A DNA stretch of 64,000 nt from Aegilops tauschii subsp. strangulata (taxonomy: Eukaryota; Streptophyta; Magnoliopsida; Poales; Poaceae). Below the pieces are notes generated by a model. That model had not been told where the DNA came from. It saw nothing but the letters and a program-made list of their open reading frames with translations, and did no database searches. Positions 32,534 through 44,470 of the stretch are shown piece by piece. The number at the start of each line of letters is the position of its first letter. Positions within the stretch are counted from its first letter, which is position 1. The stretch is from contig NC_053040.3 in the NCBI RefSeq assembly GCF_002575655.3, positions 159,279,148 to 159,343,147 on the forward strand. Direction: 5' to 3'. The position numbers and the translations under genes were made by a program.

Positions 32534-32947
32534 ACCACGAATATCGAACGTCTCCTCCTAGGCCTCAAAACTTGCCTATTCCCTAGGAGTTGTACCCAAT
32601 TGACGGTTGGGTTACCCATGTCTGGGTTGATAAGAATCCCTTAAAAAGGTAGAGACACGATCTCCGCTGGGATAAGACATGCCACGTCTCGAGACGTGGG
32701 ACAGCGGGCCAGCTAAAACAGTTCACAAATAATGGCCGAAGCAGGCGTGATGTCATATTACCAAGAAGTTGTCGGGGGATTGAACTCATAAAATATTATA
32801 TCCTCTGCAGTTGCGTATATAGGTCCGGATACAATTATTACATCCGAAGACTATCTTGGAGTTCGGAAAAAGGGGAACCCGCCTGGCAATGCCGAAGACA
32901 ATCTGCACGCCGGACTCCTCGTCATTGAAGCCAGGTTCAGGGGCTAC
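32534..32947 (+). other. Fatima internal sequence before the 3' LTR, with polypurine-type end
   Basis: No ORF is supported. The last bases before the LTR, CCAGGTTCAGGGGCTAC, occupy the polypurine tract position, where plus-strand DNA synthesis is primed. Confidence 0.5.
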
Positions 32948-33429
32948 TGAGGGAGTCCTGGACTAAGGGGTCCTCGGGCGTCCGGCCTGTTATCCGTGGG
33001 CCGGACTGATGGGCTGTGAAGACATGAAGACCGAAGACTGTACCCGTGTCCGGATTGGACTCTCCTTGGCGTGGAAGGCAAGCTTGGTGACCGATTATGA
33101 AGATTCCTTCTTATGTAACCGACTCTATGTAAACCCTAGATCCTCCCGGTGCCTATATAAACCAGAGGGGGTAGTCCGGAAAGGATAGATACACATTACC
33201 ATAGTCATATAGGCTAGACTTCTAGGGTTTAGCCATTACAATCTCATGGTAGATCAACTCTTGTAATACTCATATTCATCAAGATCAATCAAGCAGGAAG
33301 TAGGGTATTACCTCCGTAGAGAGGGCCCGAACCTGGGTAAACATCGTGTCCCCCGTCTCCTATTACCATCGATCCTAGACGCACAGTTCGGGACCCCCTA
33401 CCCGAGATCCGCCTGTTTTGACACCGACA
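32948..33429 (+). repeat. 3' LTR of Fatima copy 1
   Basis: It is 482 bp, starts TGAGGGAGTCC and ends GACACCGACA. It matches 245-726 with 13 substitutions by hand count and no indel. A TATA box lies at 33154-33160. Confidence 0.92.
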
Positions 33430-33434
33430 GAGGG
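33430..33434. repeat. Target site duplication GAGGG, right copy (Fatima copy 1)
   Basis: Identical to 240-244. Confidence 0.9.
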
Positions 33435-36400
33435 GCCGAACCTGGGTAAAACCTTTGTGTCCTTTGTCCCGTTCAACCCGTTCGAGCTAACCTACGTTGC
33501 GATGGCTCCACACCTAAGTCCTTTCACAAGGGCATCTGCCGTGACAAAACCACCACAGTTGGCGTCCACCATGGGGCTAGAGCACGGTGGTTTCGAGTTC
33601 TTGAAGGGCGGCTTATCAGGATTCAAGGGATACGCCATGGGCCAGATGACCAAGAGTCGCTGCAGTAAGATCTACATTGACGATGTTGGCTGGGGCCCCG
33701 AGGCTGGCTCAGTTGAGTACGGGTACCGGGTCCCCTTTGGTGGAATTCACGTTTTCATCGGCAAGATCGGCTAATCAGAGCCTGAGCCGGATTCCTGCAC
33801 CAACATCATTGAGACGGCTCAGCGCGCGCGACCCACCAGGGTTCAACCCGGCCGGAAGCGTGCTTTTGTTGGCTTTGTTCATGGGACAGATCTTGAGGAA
33901 GGATCTATGTCTGGTGAAGAGACGACCATCTATTCAGGTGATGAGTCCTCAACCGGCGAAACAGAGTCAATCTATCAACTTCAGGACGGCGGGCTTGGGG
34001 GCTATTCTGATGGTGATAGTATTCCGGAGCCCTATGAGCCGCCGAGTGGGGCTGCAATTTTTATGGCCGGCACACAACCAGTGTTACAATCTTCAACTGT
34101 TGCGGCCATGATGTCTGGCTCAACTGCTGCTGCAACAGCTGAAGCGAGCGGCTCTGCGCGTCCGTCGACTCAAGTCCTATCCGACCTCTTGGATGCTTTG
34201 GCGACTCTGTTAGCCGCGGAGGTGACTCCAGCGACTCAGGTACAACATAAGGTGGATGTTGCAAAGATACGGGGTGAGGTGACCAAGGCCCGAGAGGACC
34301 TTGAGGTAGAGAATGTCAGTATGGCCATAGAGCGAGCCGCCTTAGAGGCCGAGATGCAGCGAATAAGGGCCGAGGCTTTCGGCTTAAGTCTTGATCAAAA
34401 TGCATCAAATGTTGTCGTTCGGAGGAGGCACCAGACTCGTTTACCTTCGCTGTTTGAGGGGCGGAACCTTTTTAATACACCCAGACCAGGAACGAGTAAC
34501 CCGCCCGGTGTGATCCGGGCTGCTGAGGCGCCTGTGACAGGCACGACGGCTCAGCCTCGTATGCCGGACCCGCCTCGTATGGATTTGATCCCGCCTCAGC
34601 GCGTACCAACACCTCTGGGCCATTACTCCAACCCACTGGATAATATGATTGTCTTGGCTTCCCGGGTGGCGGCTCTTCCGGTAGAAGGCGAGTCTCCCGC
34701 TGCGAGAGAGACCCGGAACACCGTGGAACTTCTTCAGACAGTGGTAGCTCAGCAGGCGGCTTACTCATACAGCCGCGAGCGAATTCATTCAACTCCACGC
34801 CATAGTCGAAGTTACAACCGGCGCATTGAGTCGCCGACGGTTTCCAGCAGCGAGCGGCGTCGTAACCCGCCTCGCAACGATGACCCGCCCCATGGGCATA
34901 ACCCGCTCCGTGATGATAATAATGTTCAGGCCCTTATGGATCAGGCTAGAGCATGTCAAGAGGCAAAGCTGGCGGCTCAATCAGCGGCTCATCAGTGGCT
35001 TCAGTTAAACCCTTCGGCGTCTGTGGAGGATGGGATGACTTCCAGGACTGTTGATGTACCGTGTCTAGTGTCGTCTCTACGTAATGAACGCCTGCCTAAG
35101 GATTTTAAAGGCCCTCGTAAGGTGGCTAATTACACAGCTGATCTTCCACCTGAGGCCTGGATTGAGAGCTACAAGTTGGCGATGGAGATAGATGTGAACG
35201 ATGTTGTATGCGCTAAGTACTTCACCATGATGCTGGATGGGCCGGCTCGGACCTGGTTGAAGGGGTTACCCACCAATTCTATCAATTCATGGGCTGAGTT
35301 GAAGGCGCGCTTTATTCAGAATTTTAAAGACACATGTAAGCAGCCCATATCGATTATTGATCTGACGCTTGTGTGGAGCGAGAGTATGAGTCGGCCCACC
35401 ACTGGGTTCACCGGGTTTCAGCCGTTATCCACTCATCGGATAGTATCAACGCTGGGTGTGCTGTTCTAATTGTAAAAAAATACCGTTTCACCCCCCTCAA
35501 GCAGAAGTTGGGGCGGCTTAAACGTCACTGCAATGACATGGGAGAGATCATGGCGGCTCTCATCAAGTATGCTGACTCAGACAACACCCAAGATCTTGGA
35601 TCCGATGATGAGAAGTCCAACAAGGGGAAGAAGAATGGTCAGCAGCAAAACGTGACAGGTCTTAACCAGGGCAATGGTGGCAAACGCAAGCAACCCGATG
35701 GCGGGTCAGACTTTGGGCTAACACCAATACACAACGTAATAATCAGCATCGTAAGGGTAAGCCGTAGTTTGGAGGACCGAGATTTAACCTGGAGGCGATA
35801 TTGAATGAACCTTGCCCAAAACATAGTTTCCCGGATAAACCATTGACTCACTTGTGGAAGGATTGCTTTATTATGAAGGAATACAAGAATTCTGGCTATC
35901 ACCAGAATCATAATAACAATAATGGCCCGCACGGTGGGTCAGGATCGGGCTCACACAGTCCCGGCTTTGGGGGCGGTGGCTCAAATTCTGGATATCAAGG
36001 ACAAGGTAATCAGAGCGGTTATAATCAGTAGCCCAGTCAGGGTAACCAGCAACAACATTCAGGATATCAGAGTAATCCCAAGAAGGTTAATAGTGGCCAA
36101 TATCATGTTTTCACCACAAGCCTTTGCAAGAGAGACCAGAAGGTTCATAAATGCAGTTGAGCTGGTGGTGCCTCGATATTCGCGGTGGTCAGAACATCCA
36201 ATTGTATGGAGTCGTGAGGATCACCCACCCCGGGTCGATAATCCGGGTCAGCTGGCATTAGTGGTTGCCCCTCAAGTTGTGGGTTATAAATTCACTAAAG
36301 TGCTCATGGATGGTGGAAGCAGCATCAATATCCTTTATTATGATACTTTTCGCCGTATGAACTTAACTGACAAAGATCTTAAGCCATCCTCTATAGTTTT

Positions 36401-36617
36401 TCATGGCATGGTACCTGGTAAGTCGGCGTACCCAGTTGGTAAGATTGCCTTGGAAGTGGCCTTATTATGATTACAGGGCAGAGACATTGTGGTTTGAAGT
36501 GGTTAAGATTAAAAGCCCTTACCACACCCTGTTTGGCCGGCCGGCTTATGCCAACTTTATGGCACGGCTTTGTTATGTATATTTGCAGCTTAAGATGCCA
36601 GGACGTAAGGGTACCAT
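33435..36617 (+). mobile_element. Remainder of Gypsy element X: LTR end, gag, protease
   Basis: The LTR continues from 244 and ends CA at 33557. The internal region follows with TTGGCGTCCACCATGGGG, where a primer site would lie. A damaged gag and a protease remnant run to about 36610. The element is cut at 36618 by the end of a reversed Angela-type LTR, and no polymerase remains. Confidence 0.65.
33907..36610 (+). pseudogene. gag: Element X gag-protease remnant with several frameshifts
   Basis: A true ATG at 33907 opens a 520-codon frame. It has an acidic N-terminus, a region of heptad-like character (AKIRGEVTKAREDLEVENV), an Arg/Asn/Pro-rich stretch and, from about 35080, a Retrotrans_gag region (FKGPRKVANYTADLPPEAWI, LDGPARTWLKGLPTNSINSW). 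Near 35365 the frame shifts, so that frame ends at 35469 and the capsid continues in another. Another shift near 35780 leads to a Cys/His segment (NEPCPKHSFPDKPLTHLWKD) and a Gly/Asn/Gln-rich tail. A third frame carries the aspartic protease remnant with the motif LMDGGSSINILYYDTF near 36300-36350. There DGGS replaces the usual DTGA or DSGA, which is common in this group. The last 140 bp are again shifted. Confidence 0.7.
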
Positions 36618-38204
36618 TGTTGGGAAACATAGCATGCAATTTCAAAATTTTCCTATGCTCACGCAAGATCTATCTAGGAGATGCATAGCAACGAGAGGGG
36701 GAGAGTGTGTCCACGTACCCTCGTAGACCGAAAGCGGAAGCATTTGACAACGCGGTTGATGTAGTCGAACTTCTCGTTCCGACCGATCAAGCACCGAACG
36801 TACGACACCTCCGAGTTCTGCACACGTTTAGCTCGATGACGTCCCTCGAACTCTTGATCCAGCAAAGTGTCAAGGGAGAGTTTCAACAGGGCGACGGCGT
36901 GGTGACGGTGATGGTGAAGTGATCGGCGCAGGGCTTCGCCTAAGCACTACGTGAATATGACCGGAGATGTAAACTATGGAGGGAGCGCTGCACACGGCTA
37001 GGAATCAATGTTGTGTGTTCTAGCAGTGCCCCCCTCATATATATAGGTTGGAGGGGAGGAGGGGCAGCCAATGGGGCGCCCCAAGTAGGAGGAATCCTAC
37101 TTGGGCGCCTCCCAATTCGGCCTCCCACCCCCCTTATATATTCATGCGGAGGGGGAAGGAAGGAGGAGGGATGATAGAAGGAAGGGGGAGGCCGAATCCC
37201 TCCCCTTCCTTTCCCTCTTCTCCTCTTTCCTTCCCCCCTATTCTGGCCTAGATGGGGCGCACCAGCCCCCTAGGGGCTGGTCTGTCCCCTTCTTGGCACA
37301 TTAGGCCCATGTAGTTGCCGGGGGGATGCGTGGAACCCCTTCCGGTGACCCGATACGTACCCGGTACCCCCGGAACACTTCCGGTGTCCGAATACTATCG
37401 TCCTATATATGAATCTTTACCTCTCGACCATTTCAGGACTCATCGTCATATCCGCGATCTCATCCAGGACTCCGAACAACATTCGGTCACCAAATCACAT
37501 AACTCATGTAATCCAAATTCGTCATCAAACGTTAAGCGTGCGGACCCTACGGGTTCGAGAACTATGTAAACATGACCGAGACACCTCTCCGCTCAATAAC
37601 CAATAGCAGAACCTGGATGCTCATATTGGTTCCCACATATTCTACGAAGATCTTTATCGGTCATACCGAAATGACAACATACGTTATTCCCTTTGTCATC
37701 GGTATGTTACTTGCCTGAGATTCGACCATCGGTATCTTCATACCTAGTTCAATCTCGTTATCCGCAAGTCTCTTTACTCGTTCCGTAATACATCATCCCA
37801 CAACTAACTCATTATTCACATTGCTTGCAAGGCTTCTTATGATGTGTATTACCGAGAGGGCCCAAAGATACCTCTCCGATACTCGGAGTGACAAATCCTA
37901 ATCTCGGTCTATGCCAACCCAACAAACACCTTTGGAGATACCTGTAGAGCATCTTTATAATCACCCAGTTACATTGTGACATTTGATAGCACACAAGGTA
38001 TTCCTCCGGTATCCGGGAGTTGCATAATCTCATAGTCAAAGGAATATGTATATGACATGAAGAAAGCTATAGCAATAAAACTGAACGATCAATATGCTAA
38101 GCTAACGGATGGGTCATGTCCATCACATCATTCTCCTAATGATGTGATCCCATTCATCAAATGACAACACATGTCTATGGTTAGGAAACTTAACCATCTT
38201 TGAT
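36618..38204 (-). mobile_element. Angela/WIS/BARE-type Copia LTR fragment, reversed
   Basis: TGTTGGGAAACATAGCATGC at the left is the complement of the usual 3' end of this LTR family. The body contains AAAGCGGAAGC, the pyrimidine/purine-rich promoter part near 37180-37240, CGTTAAGCGTGCGGACCCTA and ACCGAGAGGGCCCA, all recognisable from this family. About 1.6 kb is present. The other end of the LTR is missing because element Y sequence starts near 38205. No internal region remains. Confidence 0.8.
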
Positions 38205-38309
38205 TAAGTAAATAGGTAGCTATTTGAGTACTCTCTCTTATTTAAAAACTTCCAGATCTAAGTAATTTATTAAAACAGCAAGCAAAACAAAACAAAATGA
38301 CATTTCAAG

Positions 38310-39760
38310 GATAGCACACATCATGTGAAGAAGCAAAAACTTAGGCTCAACCGATACTAACCGATAATTGTTGAAGAAGAAAGGTGGGATGCCTACCGGG
38401 GCATCCCCAAGCTTAGATGCTTGAGACTTCTTGGAATATTAACTTGGGATGCCTTGGGCATCCCCAATCTTGAGCTTTTGCGTCTCCTTAATTCCTCGCA
38501 TATCATGGTTTTCCTAAATCTCATAAGCTTCATCCACACAAAACTCAACAAGAACTCGTGAGATAAGTTACTATAAACCAATGCAAAAACCTTATCATTC
38601 TCTACTGTAGCAAATCACTAAAATTATTATTCAACATTGCATACTAAATGCCCCTTCATATTTAATACTCCTATCCTCAATTAGAATCATTAAACAAGCA
38701 AATATATGCAAACAGTGCAAACATAACAGCAATCTGCCAAAACAGTACAGTCTGTAAGAATGCAAGAGTATCAATACTTCCCTAACTCCAAAAATTATAC
38801 CACACTGTAGAAAATTTATCAGAGCTTATTTTGCAAAAAAATTCAACATTTTATCGCATTCTGACTTTTCTAGGGAATTTCTGCAGCAGCGGTAAACTTT
38901 CTGTTTTCAAACAGCAACATGTAGACTTGCAAAATAAGCATAGTAAATGCTATCAATGCTACTTTTATTGAAATAAAAGATGCAAAACATTATTCTAAAT
39001 AACAGCAAGCAAATCCTGACAAAATAAATTGATGCTCCAAAAACTCATATCATGTGATGAATGAAAACATAGCTCCAAGTGAGGTTACCGATAATGTTGA
39101 AGACGAAAGAGGGGATGCCTTCCAGGGCATCCCCAAGCTTGGTTGCTTGGATATTTCTTGGATATTAACCTGGGGTGCCTTGGGCATCCCCAAGCTTAGG
39201 GTCTTGTCACACTTTATCTCCTCATATCGATATCTCACCCAAAACTTGAAAACTTCAATCACACAAAACTTAACGTAACTTCGTGAGATAGGTTAGTATG
39301 ATAAAGAGCAAACCATTCCACTTTTGGTACTGCCAAAGACAAGATTCATAATTGTTCTCACACAATGCCTACTATATCAAATCATTTCCACAATTTATAT
39401 TGGGCAATAGAAGCCATAGAAACTAGGAAACAAGCAAACTATGCATTGAAAACAGAATCTGTCAAAAACAGAACAGTCTGTAATGATCTGTAGAATAACC
39501 ATACTTCTGCTACTCCAAAAATTATGAAAAGTTAGGACCACGTGAGCAATTTGTATATTAATCTTCTTCAAAAAGAATCAAATCAAAAGAACTCTTTTTT
39601 TAAAAATAAGAATTATTTTCGTGAGCGCATAAGATTCTGTTTTTCAGCAAGATCAACTCAACTATCACCCAACATGATCCCAAAGGCTTTACTTGGCACT
39701 TTATTGAAACAAAAGCAACAAAACATGATTACTACAGTAGCATAATCATGTGAACACACA
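38310..39760 (-). repeat. Tandem duplication of about 727 bp in the 3' non-coding part of Y
   Basis: CCGATAATTGTTGAAGA (38361) and CCGATAATGTTGAAGAC (39088) mark equivalent points. The pairs of GGCATCCCC palindromes, the GTGAGATA...TTA block and CAGTCTGTAA also recur in both copies. Y' has only one copy. The copies are strongly diverged, so the duplication is old. Confidence 0.7.
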
Positions 39761-39837
39761 AAAGCAGCAGGTAAAAGTGTTGGTTTGTCTCCCAACAAGC
39801 GCTATTCTTTAATGCCTTTTAGCTAGGCATGATGATT

Positions 39838-41679
39838 TCAATGATGCTCGCATAAAAGATAAGAATTGAAACATAAAGAGAGCATCATGAAGCATATGAC
39901 TAGCACATTTAGGTCTAACCCACTTCCTATGATAGGGATTTTGTGAGCAAACAACTTATGGGAGCAAGAATCAACTAGCATAGGAAGGCAAAACAAGTGC
40001 AACTTCAAAACAATCAACACATAGAGAAGAAACTTGATGTTATTGAGATATGTAAGAGCATAAGTTCCTTCCTCATAATAATTTTTAGAAACGTCATTAA
40101 TGGATTCAACAATATAACCATCACAAACAACACTCTTTTCATGATGCACAAGCATAGAAGATTTATCACTCTTTATGGCATACATGTCATCATAATAATC
40201 ATCATAGATAGCAACTTCATTGTCATAATCAATTGAAACCTCTTCCAAAATAGTGGATGTATCACTAAATAAAGTCATGACCTCTCCAAATCCACTTTCA
40301 TCAATATTGTAATAAGATTCAACACCCTCCAAAATAGTGGGATCACTACTACCTAGAGTTGACACTCTTCCAAACCCACTTTTATCAATGTAATCATCAT
40401 AAATAGGAGGCATGCTATCATCATAATATATTTTCTTATCGAAAGTAGAAGGAATCAAAGGATCATACTCATTAAGCAAAACATCAGCTTAGGACAAGCA
40501 TTATTTCGAGCAAATAAATCTTCAAACATGTCATACTGATTAAGCATAGCATCCCCAATCTTGTGGTTTTGCATATCATCACAAACATTCTTATCAATAG
40601 CATGAATGGCACCAATAGTATAGCAAACATTATTATCATATTCCTCCAAGCAAGTGCTAAAAAGGTTTTCAAGATCATAAGGGATATCGTTGTCTTCCCA
40701 ATCATAATCATTACAAAAAGTAGTAGGTATCACAAAATCATACTCAATATCATCATCCTCCATCAACATATTTGATTCACTTTCATGAGGCACAATGGTG
40801 ATAGGAGCAACATTATTTGGGAGAGATACCTTTTTTACCTTTATTCTTTCTTATTGTCTTCTTCTTCACCACATCATGTGTGGGTTTAATTAATTTTTTC
40901 AAGCTTCTTGTTGAAGAGATTGATTGGATAGGAAGCTCCTCCTCGTTACCCGATTCATCATAATAAACACTAGGAGGGTATTGGGAATCATTTTCCCTTT
41001 CATTAGTACTCTCTTCATATTCCATATGTTTTCTTGTCTTTAGGTAGTTGTCAATATAAGGATTCTCAATGCAATTTACCGCACAAAACATATAAATTTC
41101 TTCTAAATCAAAATCAAGAAATCTCTCAAGATTAAATTTTGGAATACCCTTAGTTATACGTTTCATTTCTTCATACCCCAAAAGAAGACTAAGTTATTTA
41201 TGATGCTCAAGGGTAATCAAGTTATCACAATTTTTGGACACGATTTGATCATGAAAGAATTTGCATTGGAGATTTAAATGACCATGTTCATTGCAACGTT
41301 CACAAGGATGGCGAAAAAAATTAAATCTTTCAGCACAATCATCTAGCCCCTCTTGCAAATTTTTCGTTTCTAAATATTTATGCTTCTTACAAAATCTATC
41401 TTCCTTTTTTGGTGTGCAATTGCACTCCCAATTCACTCCACAAAAAGTGACATGCTTATAAGAAACATTTTTGTCATGACTTGTGCAATCATCATTAGCA
41501 TTTTGGATATTCAAATAATTCACACTAACAACATTGCAATCATGCTCATCATTCAAATATTTTGTGCCAAGCATTTTATTGACTTCTTCTTCTAACAATT
41601 GAGCACAATTTTCCGATGCATCATTTTCAAGAAAGATATTATAAAGATGATCAATAATATGATGCAACCTCAATTCCAT
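39838..41679 (-). pseudogene. Element Y acidic zinc-knuckle protein, broken copy
   Basis: It starts with ATG at 41679 (MELRLHHIIDHLYN), similar to MELSLPHTLHLFN of Y'. The first part contains the CCHC zinc knuckle CERCNEHGHLNLQC. An in-frame TAA at 41196-41194 stands where Y' has a Glu codon, and the frame then reopens (GYEEMKRIT...DFDLEEIYMFC). Near 40810 the frame is lost. A segment in a second frame (40793-40455) is followed by a return to the first (40479-39838). This copy has about 50 codons (around MPHESESN...CLEEYDNN) that Y' lacks. The end contains ESGFGEVMTLFSD and LFCLPMLVDSCSHKLFAHK, as in Y'. It is the counterpart of the Y' gene and not translatable as one protein. Confidence 0.75.
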
Positions 41680-41778
41680 TTTTTATGTAGTTTTCTTTTA
41701 TAAACCAAACTAGTGATAAAACAAGAAACTAAAAGATTTGATTGCAAGATCTAAAGATATAACTTCAAGCACTCACCT

Positions 41779-41795
41779 CCCCGGCAATGGTGCCA
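41779..41795 (-). other. Primer binding site of element Y (tRNA-Asp type, mutated)
   Basis: On - the sequence is TGGCACCATTGCCGGGG. Compared with the tRNA-Asp complement TGGCGCCGTTGCCGGGG it has two G to A changes, both at CG steps, as expected from cytosine methylation decay. Confidence 0.7.
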
Positions 41796-41805
41796 GAAAA
41801 GAGCT

Positions 41806-42844
41806 TGATGTCTACTATGCAACTTTATTCTTGTAGACACGTGTTGGGCCTCCAAGTGCAGAGTTTTGTAGGACAGTAGCAATTTTCCCTCAAGTGGATG
41901 ACCTAAGGTTTATCAATCCATGGGAGGCGTAGGATGAAGATAGTCTCTCTCAAACGACCCTGCAACCAAATACAAGAAATCTCTTGTGTCCCCAACACAC
42001 CCAATACAATGGCAAATTGTATAGGTGCACTAGTTCAGCGAAGAGATGGTGATAAAAGTGTAATATGGATGGTAGAAATATATTTTATAATCTGAATAAA
42101 TAAAAACAGCAAGGTAGCAAATAGTAAACGGGCACAAAAACGGTATTGCAATGCTTAAAAATGAGGCCTAGGTTCCGTACTTTCACTAGTGCAATCTCTC
42201 AACACTGCTAACATAGTTGGATTATATGATTATTCCTCAAGGTGCAATAAAGAATCACTCCCGAGTTCCTATTAGCGGAGAACAAAAGATAGAAATTTTT
42301 TGTAGGGTACGAAACCACCTCAAAGCTGTTCTTTCCATTCGATCTATCCTAGAGTTCGTACTAAAATAACGCAAGCTATTCTTTCCGATCGATCTAATCA
42401 AGAGTTCGTACTAAAATAACACCAAAGCAAATTCATATTCATAATACTCAATCCACACAAAGAACTACAAAGAGACCCCAAAGTTTCTATCGGAGAAAAG
42501 ATATTAAAAACATGCATCAACCCCTATGCATAGATTACCCCAATGTCACCTCAGGAATCCGCAAGTTGAGTGCCATAACATACATCAAGTGAATAAATAC
42601 GATACCCCATTGTCACCTCAAGTATTCATACCGCAAGACATACATCATGTGTTCTCATATCTGAATATTCAATCCGACAAGACAAAACTTCAAAGGTTAA
42701 ATATTCAATTCATCACCACAAGAGTATAGAGGGGAGAAACATCATATGATCCATCTATATTAACAAAGCCCATGATATAGATCATGAGAGAGAGATTAAA
42801 CACATAGCTACTCGTACAAACCCTCAGCCCCGAGGGTGGACTAC
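41806..42844 (-). repeat. Partial LTR of element Y (3' end, reversed)
   Basis: It begins, in + reading, with TGATGTCTAC, the complement of the GTAGACATCA end of the Y' LTRs. It follows them to the CCCTCAGCCCCGAGGGTG region. About 600 bp of the LTR start is missing. Confidence 0.8.
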
Positions 42845-44364
42845 TGATACGTCCATTTTGCATCATGTTTTCTTACTGTTATTTATAATGTTTTTATCCA
42901 TAATAATGCTTTTTGGAGAAATTCTAATGCTTTTTCTCTTATAATTTGCAAGGTATACACCAAGAGGGAGAATTCCGGCAGCCGGAAATCTGGACTTGGA
43001 AAAGCTATGTCAGGCCACCTATTCTGCACAACTCCAAACAAGCTGAAACTTCACAGAGATTTTTTATGTTATATTTAAGAAATATTGGAGCCAATAACTA
43101 CCACAGGGGGGCCACCAGGTGGGCACAACCCACCTGGGCGCGCCAGGCAGCCCAGGCGCGCCCTGGTGGGTTGTAGCCTCCTCGGCCCACCTCTGGTGCC
43201 CATCTTCTGGTATATAAGTCATTTTTACCTAGAAAAAGAAGGAGAAGACTTTCGGGGCGGAGCGCCGCCGTCTCGAGGCAGAACTTGGGCAGGAGCACTT
43301 TTGCCCTCCGGCGGAGCGATTCTGCCGGGGGAACTTCCCTCCCGGAGGGGGAAATCATCGTCATCATCATCACCAACAACTCTCCCATCTTGGGGAGGGA
43401 AATCTCCATAAACATCTTCACCAGCACCATCTCATCTCAAACCCTAGTTCATCTCTTGTATTGAATCTTGTTACCGGAACTATAGATTGGTGCTAGGGGG
43501 TGACTAGTAGTGTTGATTACATCTTGTAGTTGATTACTATATGGTTTATTTGGTGGAAGATTATATGTTCAGATCCATGATGCTATTTAATACTCCTATT
43601 ATCATGAGCATGTTTATTATTTATGAGTAGTTACTTTTGTTCTTGAGGTCACGGGATAAATCATGTTGCAAGTAATCATGTGAATTTGATATGTGTTCGA
43701 TATTTTGATGATATGTATGTTGTGATTCCCTTAGTGGTGTCATGTGAACGTCGACTACATGAAACTTCACCATATTTGGGCCTAAGGGAATGCATTGTGG
43801 AGTAGTACATAGATGGTGGGTTGTGGGAGTGATAGAAGCTTAAACCCCAGTTTATGCGCTATTCCGTAAGGGATCGATTGGACCCAAAAGTTTAAGGCTA
43901 TGGTTAGAATTTATTCTTAATATTTTTCTCGTAGTTAAAGATGCTTGCGGGAGGGTTAATCATAAGTAGGAGGTTTGTTCAAGTAAGAACAGCACCTAAG
44001 CACCGGTCCACCCACATATCAAATTATCAAAGTAGCGAACACGAATCAAACCAACATGATGAAAGTGACTAGATGAAATTCCCGTGTACCCTCAGGAACA
44101 CTTTGCTTATCATAAGAGACCGTTTTGGCCTGTACTTTTCCTAAAAAGGATTGGGGTACCTTGCTGCATACTTATTGCTACTATCGTTACTTGCTCGTTA
44201 CAAAATTATCTTGCTATCAAACTAATCCACTACTTACAATTTCAGCACTTGCAGACATTACCTTACTGAAAACTACTTGTCATTTCCTTCTGCTCCTCGT
44301 TGGGTTCGACACTCTTACTTATCGATAAGAGCTACAATTGATCCCCTATACTTGTGGGTCATCA
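42845..44364 (+). repeat. 5' LTR of element Z
   Basis: It runs for 1520 bp from TGATACGTCC to GTGGGTCATCA, with a TATA box (TATATAAG) at 43211-43218. The AAGGCTATTTTC between the LTR and the primer site is short, as usual. Confidence 0.85.
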
Positions 44365-44375
44365 AGGCTATTTTC

Positions 44376-44392
44376 TGGCGCCGTTGCCAGGG
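44376..44392 (+). other. Primer binding site of element Z (tRNA-Asp type)
   Basis: TGGCGCCGTTGCCAGGG matches the complement of the plant tRNA-Asp 3' end at all but one position. It lies 12 bases after the LTR. Confidence 0.8.
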
Positions 44393-44470
44393 AGTGAAGC
44401 GCCTTTGGTAAGTGGAATTTGGTAAGGAAACATTTATATAGTGTGCTGAAATTTATTGTCACTTGCTACT

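Larger units (their letters stand above)
245..33429 (+). mobile_element. Fatima-type Gypsy LTR retrotransposon, copy 1, split by a CACTA transposon
   Basis: The element is bounded by two 482-bp LTRs in the same orientation and a perfect GAGGG duplication. Without the CACTA and its 3-bp duplication it is about 8.5 kb. Internally it carries a frameshifted gag on + (774-3376), non-coding spacers and a five-exon gene on - (32424-29400). No protease, reverse transcriptase or integrase is visible, so this copy is non-autonomous and needs enzymes from relatives. The LTR sequence matches what I know of the Triticeae Fatima family. By hand count the LTRs differ at 13 of 482 positions (2.7%), 11 of them transitions. 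At 1.3e-8 substitutions per site per year this is about 1 million years. Confidence 0.88.
38205..42844 (-). mobile_element. Reversed, truncated copy of non-autonomous Gypsy element Y
   Basis: Read on -, it has the last 1039 bp of an LTR (42844-41806), a primer site and a broken coding region, then 3' non-coding sequence up to the junction with the Angela-type LTR. It is colinear with Y' at 54511-62100 but clearly diverged. The LTR start is lost at the Z insertion (42845), and the 3' LTR is lost at 38204. Confidence 0.82.

Noticed and set aside
36618..37606. Small frames near 36707-37606
   Set aside because: All lie in the reversed Angela-type LTR and are not conserved coding regions.
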